Below are positions 43,100 through 54,700 of a stretch of 64,000 nt of DNA, one piece after another. The translations under genes were made by a program, and so were the position numbers. The first letter of the stretch is position 1. Each line of letters opens with the position of its first letter. The stretch comes from Marasmius tenuissimus. Its lineage: Eukaryota > Basidiomycota > Agaricomycetes > Agaricales > Marasmiaceae. Where the stretch lies: the NCBI GenBank assembly GCA_029532415.1, contig JAQOTA010000043.1, positions 124,001 through 188,000 on the forward strand, given 5' to 3'. Under the pieces are notes generated by a model that was not told the DNA's origin, made no database searches, and worked only from the letters and a program-made list of their open reading frames with translations.

Positions 43100-44500
43100 A
43101 CCAAGGCTTCTCATTTTCTCTGCGTCATCTTCGTCTGTGATTGCGCTCTAGATAATCTCAGAAGTGACCTCAATGTCCTCCGGTAATCCGATGAGCTTCC
43201 TCATCGATGGCAAACATTACAATGTTTCAACGGAAAGTAATATCTCACCCGAGGAGCGCGAGCTTTCTTTTGTACGAGAAGTCGCGATGTCTTGACCCTT
43301 GTCTTTTTGATAAGATCTAAAACCTCTATATCTTCATCAGGGCAAATGGTTTTGAACTGATGCTTCATGAAACCTTTTTTGATGGCGATACCTCATGAGT
43401 CAGGCTTTGCACAACACAGAAGGAAGACGCGTACTTGAATTGGATGCAGGGCAGACATATCCGCTTCAGCGATACGAAGTCGGCTCGTTGAGCTTCTCCA
43501 GTTCCACAGGGCTACCATGGGCGCTAAAGGTCAGCACAAGTTAAGGGTAGGACAAAAAGACTATAACATACCTGAAAAGTCATGCTCCCAAACAACAAGC
43601 TCGCCGACTCAACTTCGGTTATAAACTAACATGGTTACGGGAGAAAGGAGTGTAAATCGAAACACTCAGTCTACACGACTCAGGAACACGAGGGCTTTGG
43701 GGCCCACTACAAGGTATAGAATTTCCAAGGGAAGAGGTGCTGTCGTGCAGAGCTTTTTGCCCTTCTTCCTACTACTAATCCTCGGTTATTTGGTCCTAGT
43801 TTGTGAATATGCGGCATTGTCTGGATATTGGAACATTCAGAATCGTTGACCATTACCAACCTCAGCTCGCAACCACTTGAATCTTCCTCTCGAGCTCTTT
43901 TTGTCCTTTCCATTCATTGATCTCATTGGCTTCCACAAGGTCGAGTCACTCTTGGACGTGGTGACTGGTCGTGTTTTTCTTGAGGATCGTCGATGGTTGC
44001 TAGCATTCCCCTCTTCAATCGGCAACATTTTATAGGAGTCACGTGATCCTCACTGTTTTCCACGGCTGTCTACAGCGGTTACCCTTTTGATCAGAAATCT
44101 CTGCGAATTTTGGTTCGTTGAGAGGTTCCGTGAGCTGCAAGGTATGAGCGGCCATTCTCAATCTGGTCGCCTACTGCCATGAAATCGGGTGTGCCATTGG
44201 CGAGATCGAAGGTGCCACATTTTTGTCTACTTTGCAAATCCATCTTTGAGCCGTTTCTGCGATGACGAGTCTGGAAGGCACATGCCTTGTCATCAAGTCG
44301 CCGCAACGGCCTCGACCGTCTGGTAGGCGCTCTTCAAGAACCATAAGACCTTTGACATAACCAAAACTACCCTACTATCTCCTCAGAGCCCGCTGGATCC
44401 TTTGAAGTACACCAAAAAGAGTAACAAGAACATTGGGCAGCTCACATGCACAACTAACGAGATATGCGTAGGCCTCGGGAATACAATTAGTATGCATCAT
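43100..44500. other. No supported gene
   Basis: Short frames only. One plus-strand frame (43631-43849) contains a hydrophobic stretch (FLPFFLLLILGYLVLV), but nothing supports it as an exon. Confidence 0.35.
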
Positions 44501-44605
44501 AAATACAAAATTTAACACAATACCCCCCAATCATATCTCTCCCCTCAGTACAGTGTTTCTCAAATCGATTTCCTTTCCTCGGTCCGATCGAGCGAAAGAT
44601 CCTGG

Positions 44606-46143
44606 TCAGTCAATCAAAACCCCCGGAGCCTCCCCCTTGCCACCGTACGCCCACTCAGACTCCCGAAGGTCCTTCACCTTTGCGATCCTGTCCTGCAATT
44701 CTACTCTCGTTCGACCCTTTTCCTCCTCTGACCCGCCGGCCGCAAGGAATCGCCCTTGCAGCTCTATGACCCTCTCCTCTATTTGCATCTGCCGATCTGT
44801 TCTCGCTCGTGAAGGCATCTTTAAGTGAGCTGGTGACAGTGGAGGGTTGATCGACACCGGTATGAGCGGCAGTAGCGGGATATCCGATGCCCCTTTGGAG
44901 GAAGCTGAACTTATACCGGAGATACCAGAGATAGCGAGAGATCGTTTGCTAGCACTGGAGCGAGAGTATAGTGAGGTGGCAAACGAGCTTCGTTTGCCTT
45001 TGTCTTCTTCAAAACCCTCTCGAAGAGGTGTAGTCGACGAGGTGTGGTCAGCTTCTGGCTCTCTGTTATCTTTGACATGCCCTTTTGCCCTCCTTGGGTT
45101 GCTGTCATCGGTGTTTGCTTCGACTGTGTTCAATACCATCATCTCCCTTCGGAACTCTCTATGTGACCGTCTTCTTGCCTTTCGGTGGCGTAGGAAAAGC
45201 ACGGCACCCAGAAATACCACCAGTAGAAATGCAACGCCACCAATCACGCCTCCAATGATATTTTTGGCCTTTTGGGCTTGATCCTTTGCCGCTGACACAA
45301 ATGTTGAACCTGATGGAGGAGGGCTCGAGGTGGGTTCGTCGGTGCTCGAAGTCAAAGTGTTACTAAAGCCCGTGCATAACATACAAGTTAGAAAACGGGC
45401 CGTAATTTATATCCCAGACATACCCCTCAGCTGGATCCGTTGTCGTGTTTGTGATCGAAGAACCTTGATCCCCTCTGAGAATACCATATGAAGTGAATCC
45501 ATCGCAGACACAGATCGGAAAAAAACTTACGCAGCTGACCTGTCCTTATCAAGGGAAACAACCATAATAGTACTGAACATAAGATGAGGGAAGTCCCCAT
45601 TTTGATTACCATGGTGAGGTCTCGATTTTCTGGCGAGGATAAGATAAGTCTTCACCACGATGCTCGAATGCAGTCCAAGTACTCACTCGGGCGGCTTGGT
45701 AGGTCTCACAGCCACAAACTGGATAGTTCTGGTGACCATTCAATTAGTCACGTCAAGCAGGCAAGAACTAAAAGTTTCACCCAGGTAACGTAACTGTGAA
45801 CTCTACTACACCATGTTGCGCTACTCCTTCCAGTGAGCTGGTTATCTCGCTTTTCGTGAGCGGTTGAGTGCTAGTCGGGCTCGAATTGTTGTTCAGGTAT
45901 AATAACTGAATGCTGAAGTCGTCTTTTCTTTGCTCCCGGAACCAGCCTACAGTAATCCCTCGAGAATCAGTGATAGTCGAGGGTAACGGAGTCGAGGATT
46001 TAATGTCAAAACCCAATCCAAGTGGCTGGAACGACAAATAAAGAAGAATAAGGTATGTCGGCCTGTTAATGCTGGAGGAACCGTTACATCAGCCTGTGTA
46101 TTCCGTGAGGGACCAAGAAAGACATACATAGATTTGGAACGCA
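44606..46143 (-). CDS. Single-pass membrane protein with extracellular domain, multi-exon
   Basis: The last exon (about 45375-44606) has a Ser/Thr/Pro-rich stalk, a membrane helix (IIGGVIGGVAFLLVVFLGAV) followed by a basic stop-transfer run (LRHRKARRRSHR), then a long cytosolic tail with Ser-rich stretches and a C-terminal helix (RTDRQMQIEERVIELQGRFL). Upstream minus-strand exons encode a lumenal part: about 46037-45780 (ITVGWFREQRKDDFSIQLLY, VVEFTVTLPG) and a glycosylation-rich stalk near 45475-45420 (SSITNTTTDPAEG). Proteins of this plan, an immunoglobulin-like ectodomain then a Mid2-like helix, are common in mushrooms and of unknown function. Surface sensing is a guess. First-exon splicing was not fixed. 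Confidence 0.6.
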
Positions 46144-46149
46144 TGGCTG

Positions 46150-47200
46150 AAGCAGGTAAGGTTGGAGCAGGGAAAGAAAATCGTCCCTAACGACAACGTA
46201 CATTTAGGCGTCTCACTATACATCAACAGCACAGCCTACATCTGGGAAAGATCAATATCATCTCCATAGATAGTAGTCGCTGGTCTCTCCATCCAGACAT
46301 TGGGGCATCAGATCATCATGTAACTCCCAACACAACCTGTGTTATACCACCACTCCCTTGTAATGACTATTCGAAGTGGCGTCTTACGGGTTCAAGATAG
46401 AGACATGCTTGAGCGGGAATGTCAGACCATCGCACCTGGGATCAAACTGAATCTGTCACCAGCATAGGATATGTGTTACATACGTACCTTACCAAGCTTG
46501 ATAGACGAGACTTCCCCTCTCATATTCGTTCGAGACTCCGATTGGGAGATTTCGTCGGCTGCTTAGCCTTCCCGTTTCGCCGCCCCGGAGGCGATAGATT
46601 GAGCAGATGAAGGTTTACTGGGGACAAAAGGAGCCTCGATCTACCCGTATGGCATAATGTAACTTTTTGACATTCTGAGCTTCCTATCAAGCCCGACGAC
46701 GACGATACCGACGTCGGTCATGAAACGCCCGTGGGAAACGTGTAAGTATGTCGCTAAAGGTATCCAGTGGTGCATGTAGAGACGTTCGAATCCGGACCAG
46801 TAGGACCTTCCGGGGAGCTCCATTGGTAGGTACGTAAAGAGGAAAGAGCTCACCTCAAACTCGTGACTGGAGAGGTGATTGAGACCGATCTCACACTCAA
46901 CAATTATGGTGTAGTATCACCTACACATCATATTCAGAAAGTGTCTTCGGGATGAACGATTTGTACCCGTAACCCACCGGAGACGGTTACCAGCTGAAAC
47001 ATTCAAGAAGGTGAGTTGAGTAGGAAGCATGATTGAGCGACCGTCAGATACAAGGCATACCACCGTCAATACGGGCGTTACAGTTGCAGTTTTGGTTTGG
47101 CGGGTACTGTAGGAGCGAACCTCTGGAAGATTCTCAACTACAACTGAAACCACCCTTTGACACCATCAAGGCTGGGGAGATCTTGTGTGAGCGGCTGACG
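46150..47200. other. Unassigned
   Basis: Scattered minus-strand frames (46641-46853, 46917-47153) have no recognisable motif. They could be exons belonging to the duplicated locus that follows. Confidence 0.3.
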
Positions 47201-47204
47201 GGTA

Positions 47205-47930
47205 ATTGTCAAAGGGTTCAGCGAAGAAAGCAGGGTCGGAGCTCCGAAAAATGATAGGAGATTCAACGTTTGGTTCAATTCGTCCAGTAAAGATCGTCCA
47301 AACTGGGGCGGTCGACAGAAAGGCCTACAGTACCCTGCGACACAGCTTGAGCTTCGAGTTTTGAGTAAGTAAAGAGAGAAAAACCGGCCTTAAGTTCAAT
47401 CAGTAAGTGCTTCATGAGTATATTACGCCATCCATAATTCATCACTGTCTTCTCCTGGCCGGGTTGATTGATGCCATCAAGCGTGGCCATGCTACTGACA
47501 GACAATCAAGATGAAGGCGCTGGACCCTATCTTCAAAGCCAGCGAACCGAAATCAAGGCGAGATCTCATAAGCTGGACCATACCCACCGCTTTCTCTACC
47601 CAACCTCCCGTGCAACATCAGCTGAACCTTCCGCATCGTTTCAGCACTTCTTTTACGAAACCCGAGTCGTCTGCAAGCTGTGTGTGTACTGACTCATGAG
47701 AATATCAGTTAGGGCGCTCGTACCTTGATTAATTTGAGGGATCGCCACCATCCACTACTTTGAGACCCGAGCTAATTTGATGAAAGCATCTTTCCGAACT
47801 AGAGATGGTACGGAGCTATAGAGAGGGCCGAGAGGCTGATTGCAAGAAGTGGAGTCACTCAGCTTTTGCAGCAGTTTGAGCAAGAACCATCAGTGATGGA
47901 GGTCACGGCGGTGAGAGTGTAAAAATCACA
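47205..47930 (-). repeat. Host tandem duplication, copy 1 (uninterrupted)
   Basis: About 0.7 kb matches, in order, 47985-48099 plus 57702-58322. Shared words include GAGCTCC near the start, GAGATCTCATAAGCT, ATGAGAATATCAGTTAGGGC, and CAAGAACCATCAGTGATGGA near the end. A minus-strand frame with INQPGQEKTVMN is shared with a frame reading IDQPSQEKTVMN in copy 2, so the unit probably contains a minus-strand gene. This copy shows the locus without element C (GGGGCGGTCGAC here, GGGGCAATCGAC in copy 2 once the element is removed). Confidence 0.8.
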
Positions 47931-47984
47931 TGACGTCGTGTCCTTCGAACTCGCAAGTCACCTTAGGCACCACATGTCACAGGA

Positions 47985-48099
47985 CGGGCTGTTTCTTGAG
48001 AGGCTTTGGCGAAGAAAGTGGGGTTGGAGCTCCACAAAATGATACGAGACTAACGTGTGGTTCAATTCCTCCACTAGAGATCGTCCAACCCGGGGCAAT
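47985..48099 (-). repeat. Host tandem duplication, copy 2, left part
   Basis: This continues at 57702 after element C. It aligns with 47230-47315 of copy 1 with many substitutions, so the duplication is much older than the element. Confidence 0.75.
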
Positions 48100-48304
48100 T
48101 GTAAGGGCCACGTCCCATATCCGGTATATTTCAAATACACGGACTTCTCTACGTATAAAAGGACTCGCTACGACTTACCTAATATTAACTTCTTTTACTC
48201 TTACCTTCACCACCTCGTGTAACCCTCTCGTAGCGCTCTCTGTAGCCAATTAAACGACTGTCTGGTTATTGAGGTCCGAAGGACCGAGTGAAGGAACCCT
48301 TTCA
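48100..48304 (+). repeat. Element C 5' LTR (promoter)
   Basis: 205 bp, TGTAAGGGCC to CCCTTTCA. A TATA box TATAAAA is at 48154-48160, so transcription probably starts near 48185-48190. No difference from 57497-57701 was seen. Confidence 0.95.
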
Positions 48305-48444
48305 CATTTTTTTAACCTCAGCTTTGGCTACTCCGAAGCTCTACTCTATTCGCCACCACGCCGCTCACCACTCGAAAGACAGTGCAATCTGGGATCAGCG
48401 CTGCATATCGCCAGCTACCGTATCCCGACGCTCAAATCTCTCCA

Positions 48445-51400
48445 ATGTCTACGACCACCGTTCGAAAGACTGTTACTTCAAAATCCACGGCGATGAATGA
48501 CCGAGCTAAACCTGCATTTGGCTCCTCTGCTCCTCGCACGACTGAACCATCCGCTCAGTCTCGTCAACCTACTGCTACTACGTCGACATCTAGAACGCCT
48601 CGAGCTGCCGTACGTCCTCCTCAGGAACCTACTAGCTCGACTTCGACCTCTGAACCTGTTGGTACTACGACTACCACAACTGAGGAACATCATCCTCGTA
48701 CTGCCAGTCCTGATAGTCTCTTTGGCACTGGCGACCGCTCTGACAGCACCCCTACCGTCACTGCTGAAGAAATTCTATCCGAGACCAACGCTGCTGCGTC
48801 AAGGAAGGGCAAGGCACCTATGCCCAATCGTCCTCTGGTAATAACTGGCAACAGCAACGCCCCTGGTGATCCCGAGGATTCACCTGACAGCTCGTCTGAT
48901 GACGACGTTGCTAGCCTTCGAAGTATCAAGACAGTAACTTCAAATTTTGCCCGAAACCAATCTCTCGTTCGGGCTTATCATCAAACTCTACGTCGTTGCT
49001 ACGTACTTCAGACCCTACGTGAGGCTGACCTTTTGAGTTATAGCACAACTCCTATAGATAATCAGCATGTATATGTTGACGAGAATGGAATGATTTACCA
49101 TCAGCGAAACCCTCAGATCACGCAGCCTGAACGTCCCATTGAGGACCATGAGGTTGCTCCCTTGAGAATGATTTACCCTGAACCATTCTCCGAGCAGGAC
49201 TCGATCCGCCGAACCTTCCGAACTGGATCGAGCCCTCGTAACGAGAGAAGCGATTCCCGCTCCGATACTGAGCCGCCGTATGCTAAGAAAATTCGGGCGG
49301 CCTGTGATCGACATATCTCTTCAACGAGGCATGGCCGTGGAGGTGTACGTCGGAACCCCGTTCCCCGTTCAACTGAACCACGTGAAACACCAATCCATAG
49401 GGGAGAAAGTGAGCCCCCTAGCTCTGAAACCGATCAGAGTCACCATTGTACTGGTGGCAATGGCGGACCTCCTGATGGTGGCGACGGTCCTCCTAGTGAT
49501 GACCCCAACAACGGCGAACCTAGTGACGCCGAACCTCATAATTCCGAAGATGAACATAACCGGATCATCAAGAGAGAACGCTTGAGTTCAAACCCGTCAG
49601 TTCGTGGCCAACGCCCGGGTGTATTTGGACGTACCCGGTATTCATCCGCGGATCCAACTTTCAATGAAGAAGAAATCTTCCTGTACGATCCTACTCCTAA
49701 GAGTCAGGAAGAAGTCCTCCGAGCCGCTTTTAGGATGTTTGAAAAGTTGATTGAACGTCAACTTTACATTCCGGGCTCCAGTGCACCAAACAATGCACAA
49801 AAAACCGTGATTCAGAACATACCTAAGCCTGGATATTACTATGGAGACCAGGATTTCTTGGTATTTGACGAGTTTATTCGAGATATAGTCCGCTGGCTTA
49901 ATGTTGCGAATCTCTGTGGCTCCGATGTTAGATGGAGTAACTCTAAGGGATGTTACGTGCTCACCTCCGTGGATATGTTCCGAAAGAACACTTTAGTATC
50001 ATTCCTTCGTGGAGATGCTCGCCACTGGTATGTTGACGCCATCGAGAGTGGTCTTGATGACCCAGATTCCGATGATCCACTTCACGGTCAAACCACTTTC
50101 ATGCAAGTGGTTAGCGGATTATACCGCCGCTTCATCCATGAGTCCTCTTTGACTCTTGTTACCGAAAGATATGACGATGTTGTATATACGGCTGGTAAAG
50201 GCATCAAGGGTGTATTTGCCGAACTCACCCGCTATGCTAAGAGCATGCCTAGTCCACCCGACGTCTATTCGTTCAAAAAGAGACTTATGTTACTGGTCCC
50301 CGAAGAAATGGCCAGTGATATGCGAAAAATCCATCGCATTACGCCTGAAAACTCATCTGTCAATGACATTATGCAGGCCGCACTGCTGTGTGAACGAAGC
50401 CACAAGGCTGCCTTGTATTACAACAAGGCTCGAGACCAAATGAAGCGTACTAAACGCCGCAGGTCTCGATCTCGGTCAAAGGACCGTAAGAGGAAGGATA
50501 ACAGGAAAAACAACCGTCAGTCCTCTCGGTCTCCTTCACCTCGACGACTTCAAGTTGTTGACAATCGGAGGTATAGCGTTCGAGCGAACTCACCCCCGAG
50601 AGATAAACGCCAAGACTCTCGAAATCAAGGCCGTTTCTCACAACGCGATGGCAGAGCCCAGGATAGACAAAACTTCAATAGAAAGTTTCAGCCGTTCTAC
50701 AAGAAAAAGTGGGACGGTCAGGGCGACAAAGCCAACCAACAGAAAGGCAATAATCGCCTATTCCGAATGGTAGACTCTAACGGCAAAGGAACCACACGAT
50801 TGTTCCGTATTGCTGAAGCCTCAGAAAATGAATCTGAGCACGAACCACCTGAAACCACACCTCAGGAAGCCACCCCATCAGATCACTCTTCAGAATCTGA
50901 CTCTGGGAATGATACCGAAGGGACAGGCCTTATCGGTTCCCAGTATTCAAGTGATGATGCTGATGAGGAATACATGGAACGTGTAGGTTTCATGATGGAC
51001 ACTAGCGAATCTGAAGCTGAATACTCTTCTGAGTATCGGAATGAGTCTTCAACTGATGATGAGTCAACCGAGGTTCTGAACCTTGATTTTGGAGAATACC
51101 TACGCTCTATAACGGTTGATACAGACGGAAATGCACAATCCACCCTCAGACCGACTCTGGTTGCTGCAGATTCAGTTGGAACTCGCCCTCAGCGCACTCT
51201 AACAGATAACAAGTGCCTCACCGCATTCATTGATATCAATGGGGTCAGGGCTTTCACATTGTTTGATAGTGGAAGTACTGCTGATGCAGTCAGCCCTGAC
51301 TTCGCTCGGATAGCAAAGTTAGCTGTTTACCACCTTGAGAACCCAGTAACCTTCCAACTGGGAACCAAAGGGAGTCGATCTCGCATATCTCACGGATGCG

Positions 51401-51747
51401 ACACCAAGTACTCCTTTGCCTCGTCGCACGAGACAGTATCCGAGGTCGGATATTTCGATGTAGCAAACATTGACCGTTATGATGCTGTAGTTGGCACCGT
51501 ATTCATGCGGAGACATGGTCTTTCATTGAACTTCAGTGATAATTCAATTCGTTTGAATGGCAAGAGTATACCCACTCTTGATGAGGGGGAGGAAACCACG
51601 GAATTAGCTCGACGACACGCTAAAATCATATTGAGAGAAAGATATATTGAAAAAAGCGATAAGAGTCGAGCCCGTACCCAACAACCTCACACTGGATTGA
51701 GCGAAAAAGCCCTAGGTAAACGAAAGGCTACATCGCCCAGTCCGTGA
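48445..51747 (+). CDS. gag: Element C Gag with C-terminal aspartic protease
   Basis: ATG at 48445 opens 1,100 codons ending in TGA at 51745-51747; the frame is open further upstream without another ATG. The first 400 residues are Ser/Thr/Pro/Glu-rich and disordered. A capsid-like part follows (about 430-665; DFLVFDEFIRDIVRWLNVAN, FLRGDARHWYVDAI). Next is a strongly basic RS-rich tract (KRRRSRSRSKDRKRKDNRKN) that probably replaces the missing zinc knuckle for RNA binding, then acidic sequence. A retropepsin domain lies at about 925-1050 (AFTLFDSGSTADAVS, DAVVGTVFMRRHGL). Having the protease on the Gag side of the stop differs from elements A and B, where it belongs to Pol. Gag is unusually long for the group. 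Confidence 0.92.
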   Translation: MSTTTVRKTVTSKSTAMNDRAKPAFGSSAPRTTEPSAQSRQPTATTSTSRTPRAAVRPPQEPTSSTSTSEPVGTTTTTTEEHHPRTASPDSLFGTGDRSDSTPTVTAEEILSETNAAASRKGKAPMPNRPLVITGNSNAPGDPEDSPDSSSDDDVASLRSIKTVTSNFARNQSLVRAYHQTLRRCYVLQTLREADLLSYSTTPIDNQHVYVDENGMIYHQRNPQITQPERPIEDHEVAPLRMIYPEPFSEQDSIRRTFRTGSSPRNERSDSRSDTEPPYAKKIRAACDRHISSTRHGRGGVRRNPVPRSTEPRETPIHRGESEPPSSETDQSHHCTGGNGGPPDGGDGPPSDDPNNGEPSDAEPHNSEDEHNRIIKRERLSSNPSVRGQRPGVFGRTRYSSADPTFNEEEIFLYDPTPKSQEEVLRAAFRMFEKLIERQLYIPGSSAPNNAQKTVIQNIPKPGYYYGDQDFLVFDEFIRDIVRWLNVANLCGSDVRWSNSKGCYVLTSVDMFRKNTLVSFLRGDARHWYVDAIESGLDDPDSDDPLHGQTTFMQVVSGLYRRFIHESSLTLVTERYDDVVYTAGKGIKGVFAELTRYAKSMPSPPDVYSFKKRLMLLVPEEMASDMRKIHRITPENSSVNDIMQAALLCERSHKAALYYNKARDQMKRTKRRRSRSRSKDRKRKDNRKNNRQSSRSPSPRRLQVVDNRRYSVRANSPPRDKRQDSRNQGRFSQRDGRAQDRQNFNRKFQPFYKKKWDGQGDKANQQKGNNRLFRMVDSNGKGTTRLFRIAEASENESEHEPPETTPQEATPSDHSSESDSGNDTEGTGLIGSQYSSDDADEEYMERVGFMMDTSESEAEYSSEYRNESSTDDESTEVLNLDFGEYLRSITVDTDGNAQSTLRPTLVAADSVGTRPQRTLTDNKCLTAFIDINGVRAFTLFDSGSTADAVSPDFARIAKLAVYHLENPVTFQLGTKGSRSRISHGCDTKYSFASSHETVSEVGYFDVANIDRYDAVVGTVFMRRHGLSLNFSDNSIRLNGKSIPTLDEGEETTELARRHAKIILRERYIEKSDKSRARTQQPHTGLSEKALGKRKATSPSP

Positions 51748-51750
51748 CTA
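51745..51750 (+). promoter_or_regulatory. UGA-CUA stop-codon readthrough site between gag and pol
   Basis: Gag ends CCG UGA CUA CAU, and the same frame stays open with no further stop for 1,160 codons through Pol. UGA followed by CUA is the best known leaky stop context in eukaryotes. Pol has no nearby start of its own (first in-frame ATG 51916), so readthrough to a Gag-Pol fusion is the natural reading. A chance nonsense mutation is the alternative. Confidence 0.75.
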
Positions 51751-54700
51751 CATGACAGATCTTCTGTCCGAGTTGAGCCTCCACACTCAACGGCTGCCTC
51801 TATCACGACTGTAGAAGATGAGGACACATCTAAACTAAGAAAAAATGACCTACACCCGTACCTCCCCGTACTGTTAGGTCCCGGTGACCAGCTATCCACC
51901 GAAGACTTGTTAAATATGATTGAAATTGCTACCACCTCGCGGGATACCACTCCTGTACAAACTCTACTGAATGAGTTTGTTAGAGCCCAACGAGCCGTAT
52001 CAGATCCTGAGTCCAGCTCTCAGAAGTATACGGATGCCGATATTCCAGAACTCCGAGCTAAATGGATTGAAAATTATGCCGACATAATGAATGGCGTACC
52101 TGAAAAATTGCCGCCACTGCGGGAAATCAACCATACTATCCCGCTCATAGACGATGAGAAGAGGTATCGCTACTACATGCCACGATGCCCCGACTCGTTA
52201 CGAAATCTGCTGTCCGAAAAGATAGAGAGATACGTACGAGCGCAATGGTGGGAACCAAAGACGGTGTCCCAAGCAGCACCTATGTTATGCATACCAAAAA
52301 AGGACGGAAAAGGTATCCGTACCACTGTTGATTGTCGGGAACGAAACAATAACACTGTCAAAGATGTTACCCCGATGCCAGATCAGGATCAGATACGCAC
52401 CCAGGTCGCCGCAGCAAGGTATAGGTCTAAAATTGACTTGTCCGACGCCTACGAGCAAGTTCGGATAATGCCGAATGACGTTCCCAAGACTGCCTTCTCC
52501 ACAGTTCTCGGGACGTTCGTCAGCCACGTAATGCAGCAGGGAGATAGCAATGCTCCCTCTACATTTCAGCGCCTCATGAATCATACTTTCCGTGAATACA
52601 TTGCAAAATTTATGCATGTTTACCTGGATGACATTTTTGTCTTCAGCGATACTATCGAGGGTCATGAAGAACACCTCAGAATCGTATTTGAAACACTGAG
52701 GAAACAAGCACTTTACCTCAAATCGTCCAAATGTGAACTCTACGCCGAGTCCATGGACTGCTTAGGCCATGTCATCGACGACAATGGTCTGCATGCCGAT
52801 ACCGATAAACTAGAACGAATTCGGAACTGGCGTACACCGAGGAATTATAATGATATACAGAAATTCCTCGGACTGGTGAACTACCTATCTCATTTCCTCC
52901 CGGACGTCTCGGCATACACAACCCCGCTATCAGAGATGTCCCGCAATCACCAGCCCTTCTTTTGGCGCCCATTGCACAATATCTGTTTTCAGCATATCAA
53001 GGATTTATGCTGTCGTGTACCTATACTCAAGCCCATTGACCCGTCCAGTTCGGAACCAATTTGGGTTATATGTGACGCCTCCGTATCGGGAATAGGCGCC
53101 ATGTACGGCCAAGGACCGACATGGCAGACCTGTCGCCCCGCTGGATTTATGTCAAAAAAGTTCAGTGACGCCCAGCGCAATTATCGAGTTTTCGAGACTG
53201 AAACACTCGCTATCCTTGAAGCCCTACTCAAATGGGAAGATAAGTTAATTGGATACCGAATCCATGTGGTAACTGACCACAAATCCCTTGAGTTCTTTAA
53301 AACTCAGAAACGTCTGTCCAGCCGCCAGATGCGTTGGATGGAATACTTGTCCCGATTTGACTTTGATATTACATACATCAAAGGAACAAGCAATCGAGTC
53401 GCTGACGTACTCTCGCGTTATTTTGAGTCTGATACTCCCGAAGACAAGCACCCACCAAATGACTTCGTCAATGCAGATGTACGCATTGATAAACTCGGAG
53501 AAGACTTACCTCTGGGTCGAATGGATGAAGTTAAGGAACTCCTTGAACAGTTCAAAGCTATACACGAAGCTAGAGACACTGTTGAGCCCCGAGATATTGA
53601 GGCTCAAGTCTTACAGGACGCCCGTGAACCTGAGACCACGGATGTTGATGAACTCCCAATGGAGAACCCAACTGTTATTGAGTCTCGGGCTAGGGGACGT
53701 GACCTTCGAGCTGAATTCGCATCGGACAATGAGTTTATCCCTGAACTCAAGGCGCTGTATCAGACAGACCCGCTATTAAGCAAGGTTGCCGCCAAAATTG
53801 ACGAATATCCACGATTCTACGAGGAAAATGGACTATTATGGACTAAAAACCTCGCCGGGGAACCTGTTCTGTGTATCCCTGCAGCACCAAAAGGTCACAG
53901 ATCTCTACGAACCTTGATACTCGACTCAGCACATCAAATTGTTGGACATTTCGGACCACAACGAACTGCCGATTACATCCGTAGATGGTATTGGTGGTCC
54001 GGAATTTATGGCATGACCAACAAATTCTGTTCAACTTGTGAGCTCTGTAATCGCTCAAAGTCTATCAATGCTCGCCCTATGGGTAATCTGCACCCTCTAC
54101 CTATCCCTTCTCGCCCTTGGGAATCAATCGGTATGGACTTTCTGGGTCCATTTCCCGAAGTAAAGGGTTTCAACTACCTATGGGTAGTAATCTGCCGTCT
54201 AACAAGCATGGTGCATCTGATTCCGTGTCACACTACAAACACCGCTACCGACCTATCTCTGCGCTACCTACAAGAGATAGTACGTCTTCATGGTCTACCC
54301 AGATCAATAGTCTCGGACCGCGACTCAAAGTTCACCTCAATTTGGTGGCGTGAACTCCACCGGATGTTGGGAGCTCAACTTCTCATGTCAACATCATTTC
54401 ACCCCCAAACCGATGGCGCTACCGAGCGGGCCAATCGATCTGTATCTCAAATTTTCCGTACCGCTATACGTGCAGATCAACACGACTGGCTTGGAAAAGT
54501 ACCCTTAGTGGAGTTCGCTATCAACTCCAGTGTCAATGCCTCCTCAGGCTTTGCGCCGTTTGAACTCAATTACGGCTATGTTCCGTCTATGCTATTTGAC
54601 GTGAGGACACAGAATAATGTCCCGGCTGGTGTACGTGCATATGGCATTCAAGCCATGCAGAACTTATTTGATGCACACGACGCCTTAATCTCTGCGCGTG

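Noticed and set aside
43631..43849. Small membrane protein
   Set aside because: A single hydrophobic stretch in an otherwise featureless frame; likely chance.
48478..49557. Several antisense and alternative frames within element C gag
   Set aside because: They mirror the low-complexity Ser/Thr/Pro-coding sequence of gag and show no independent signal.
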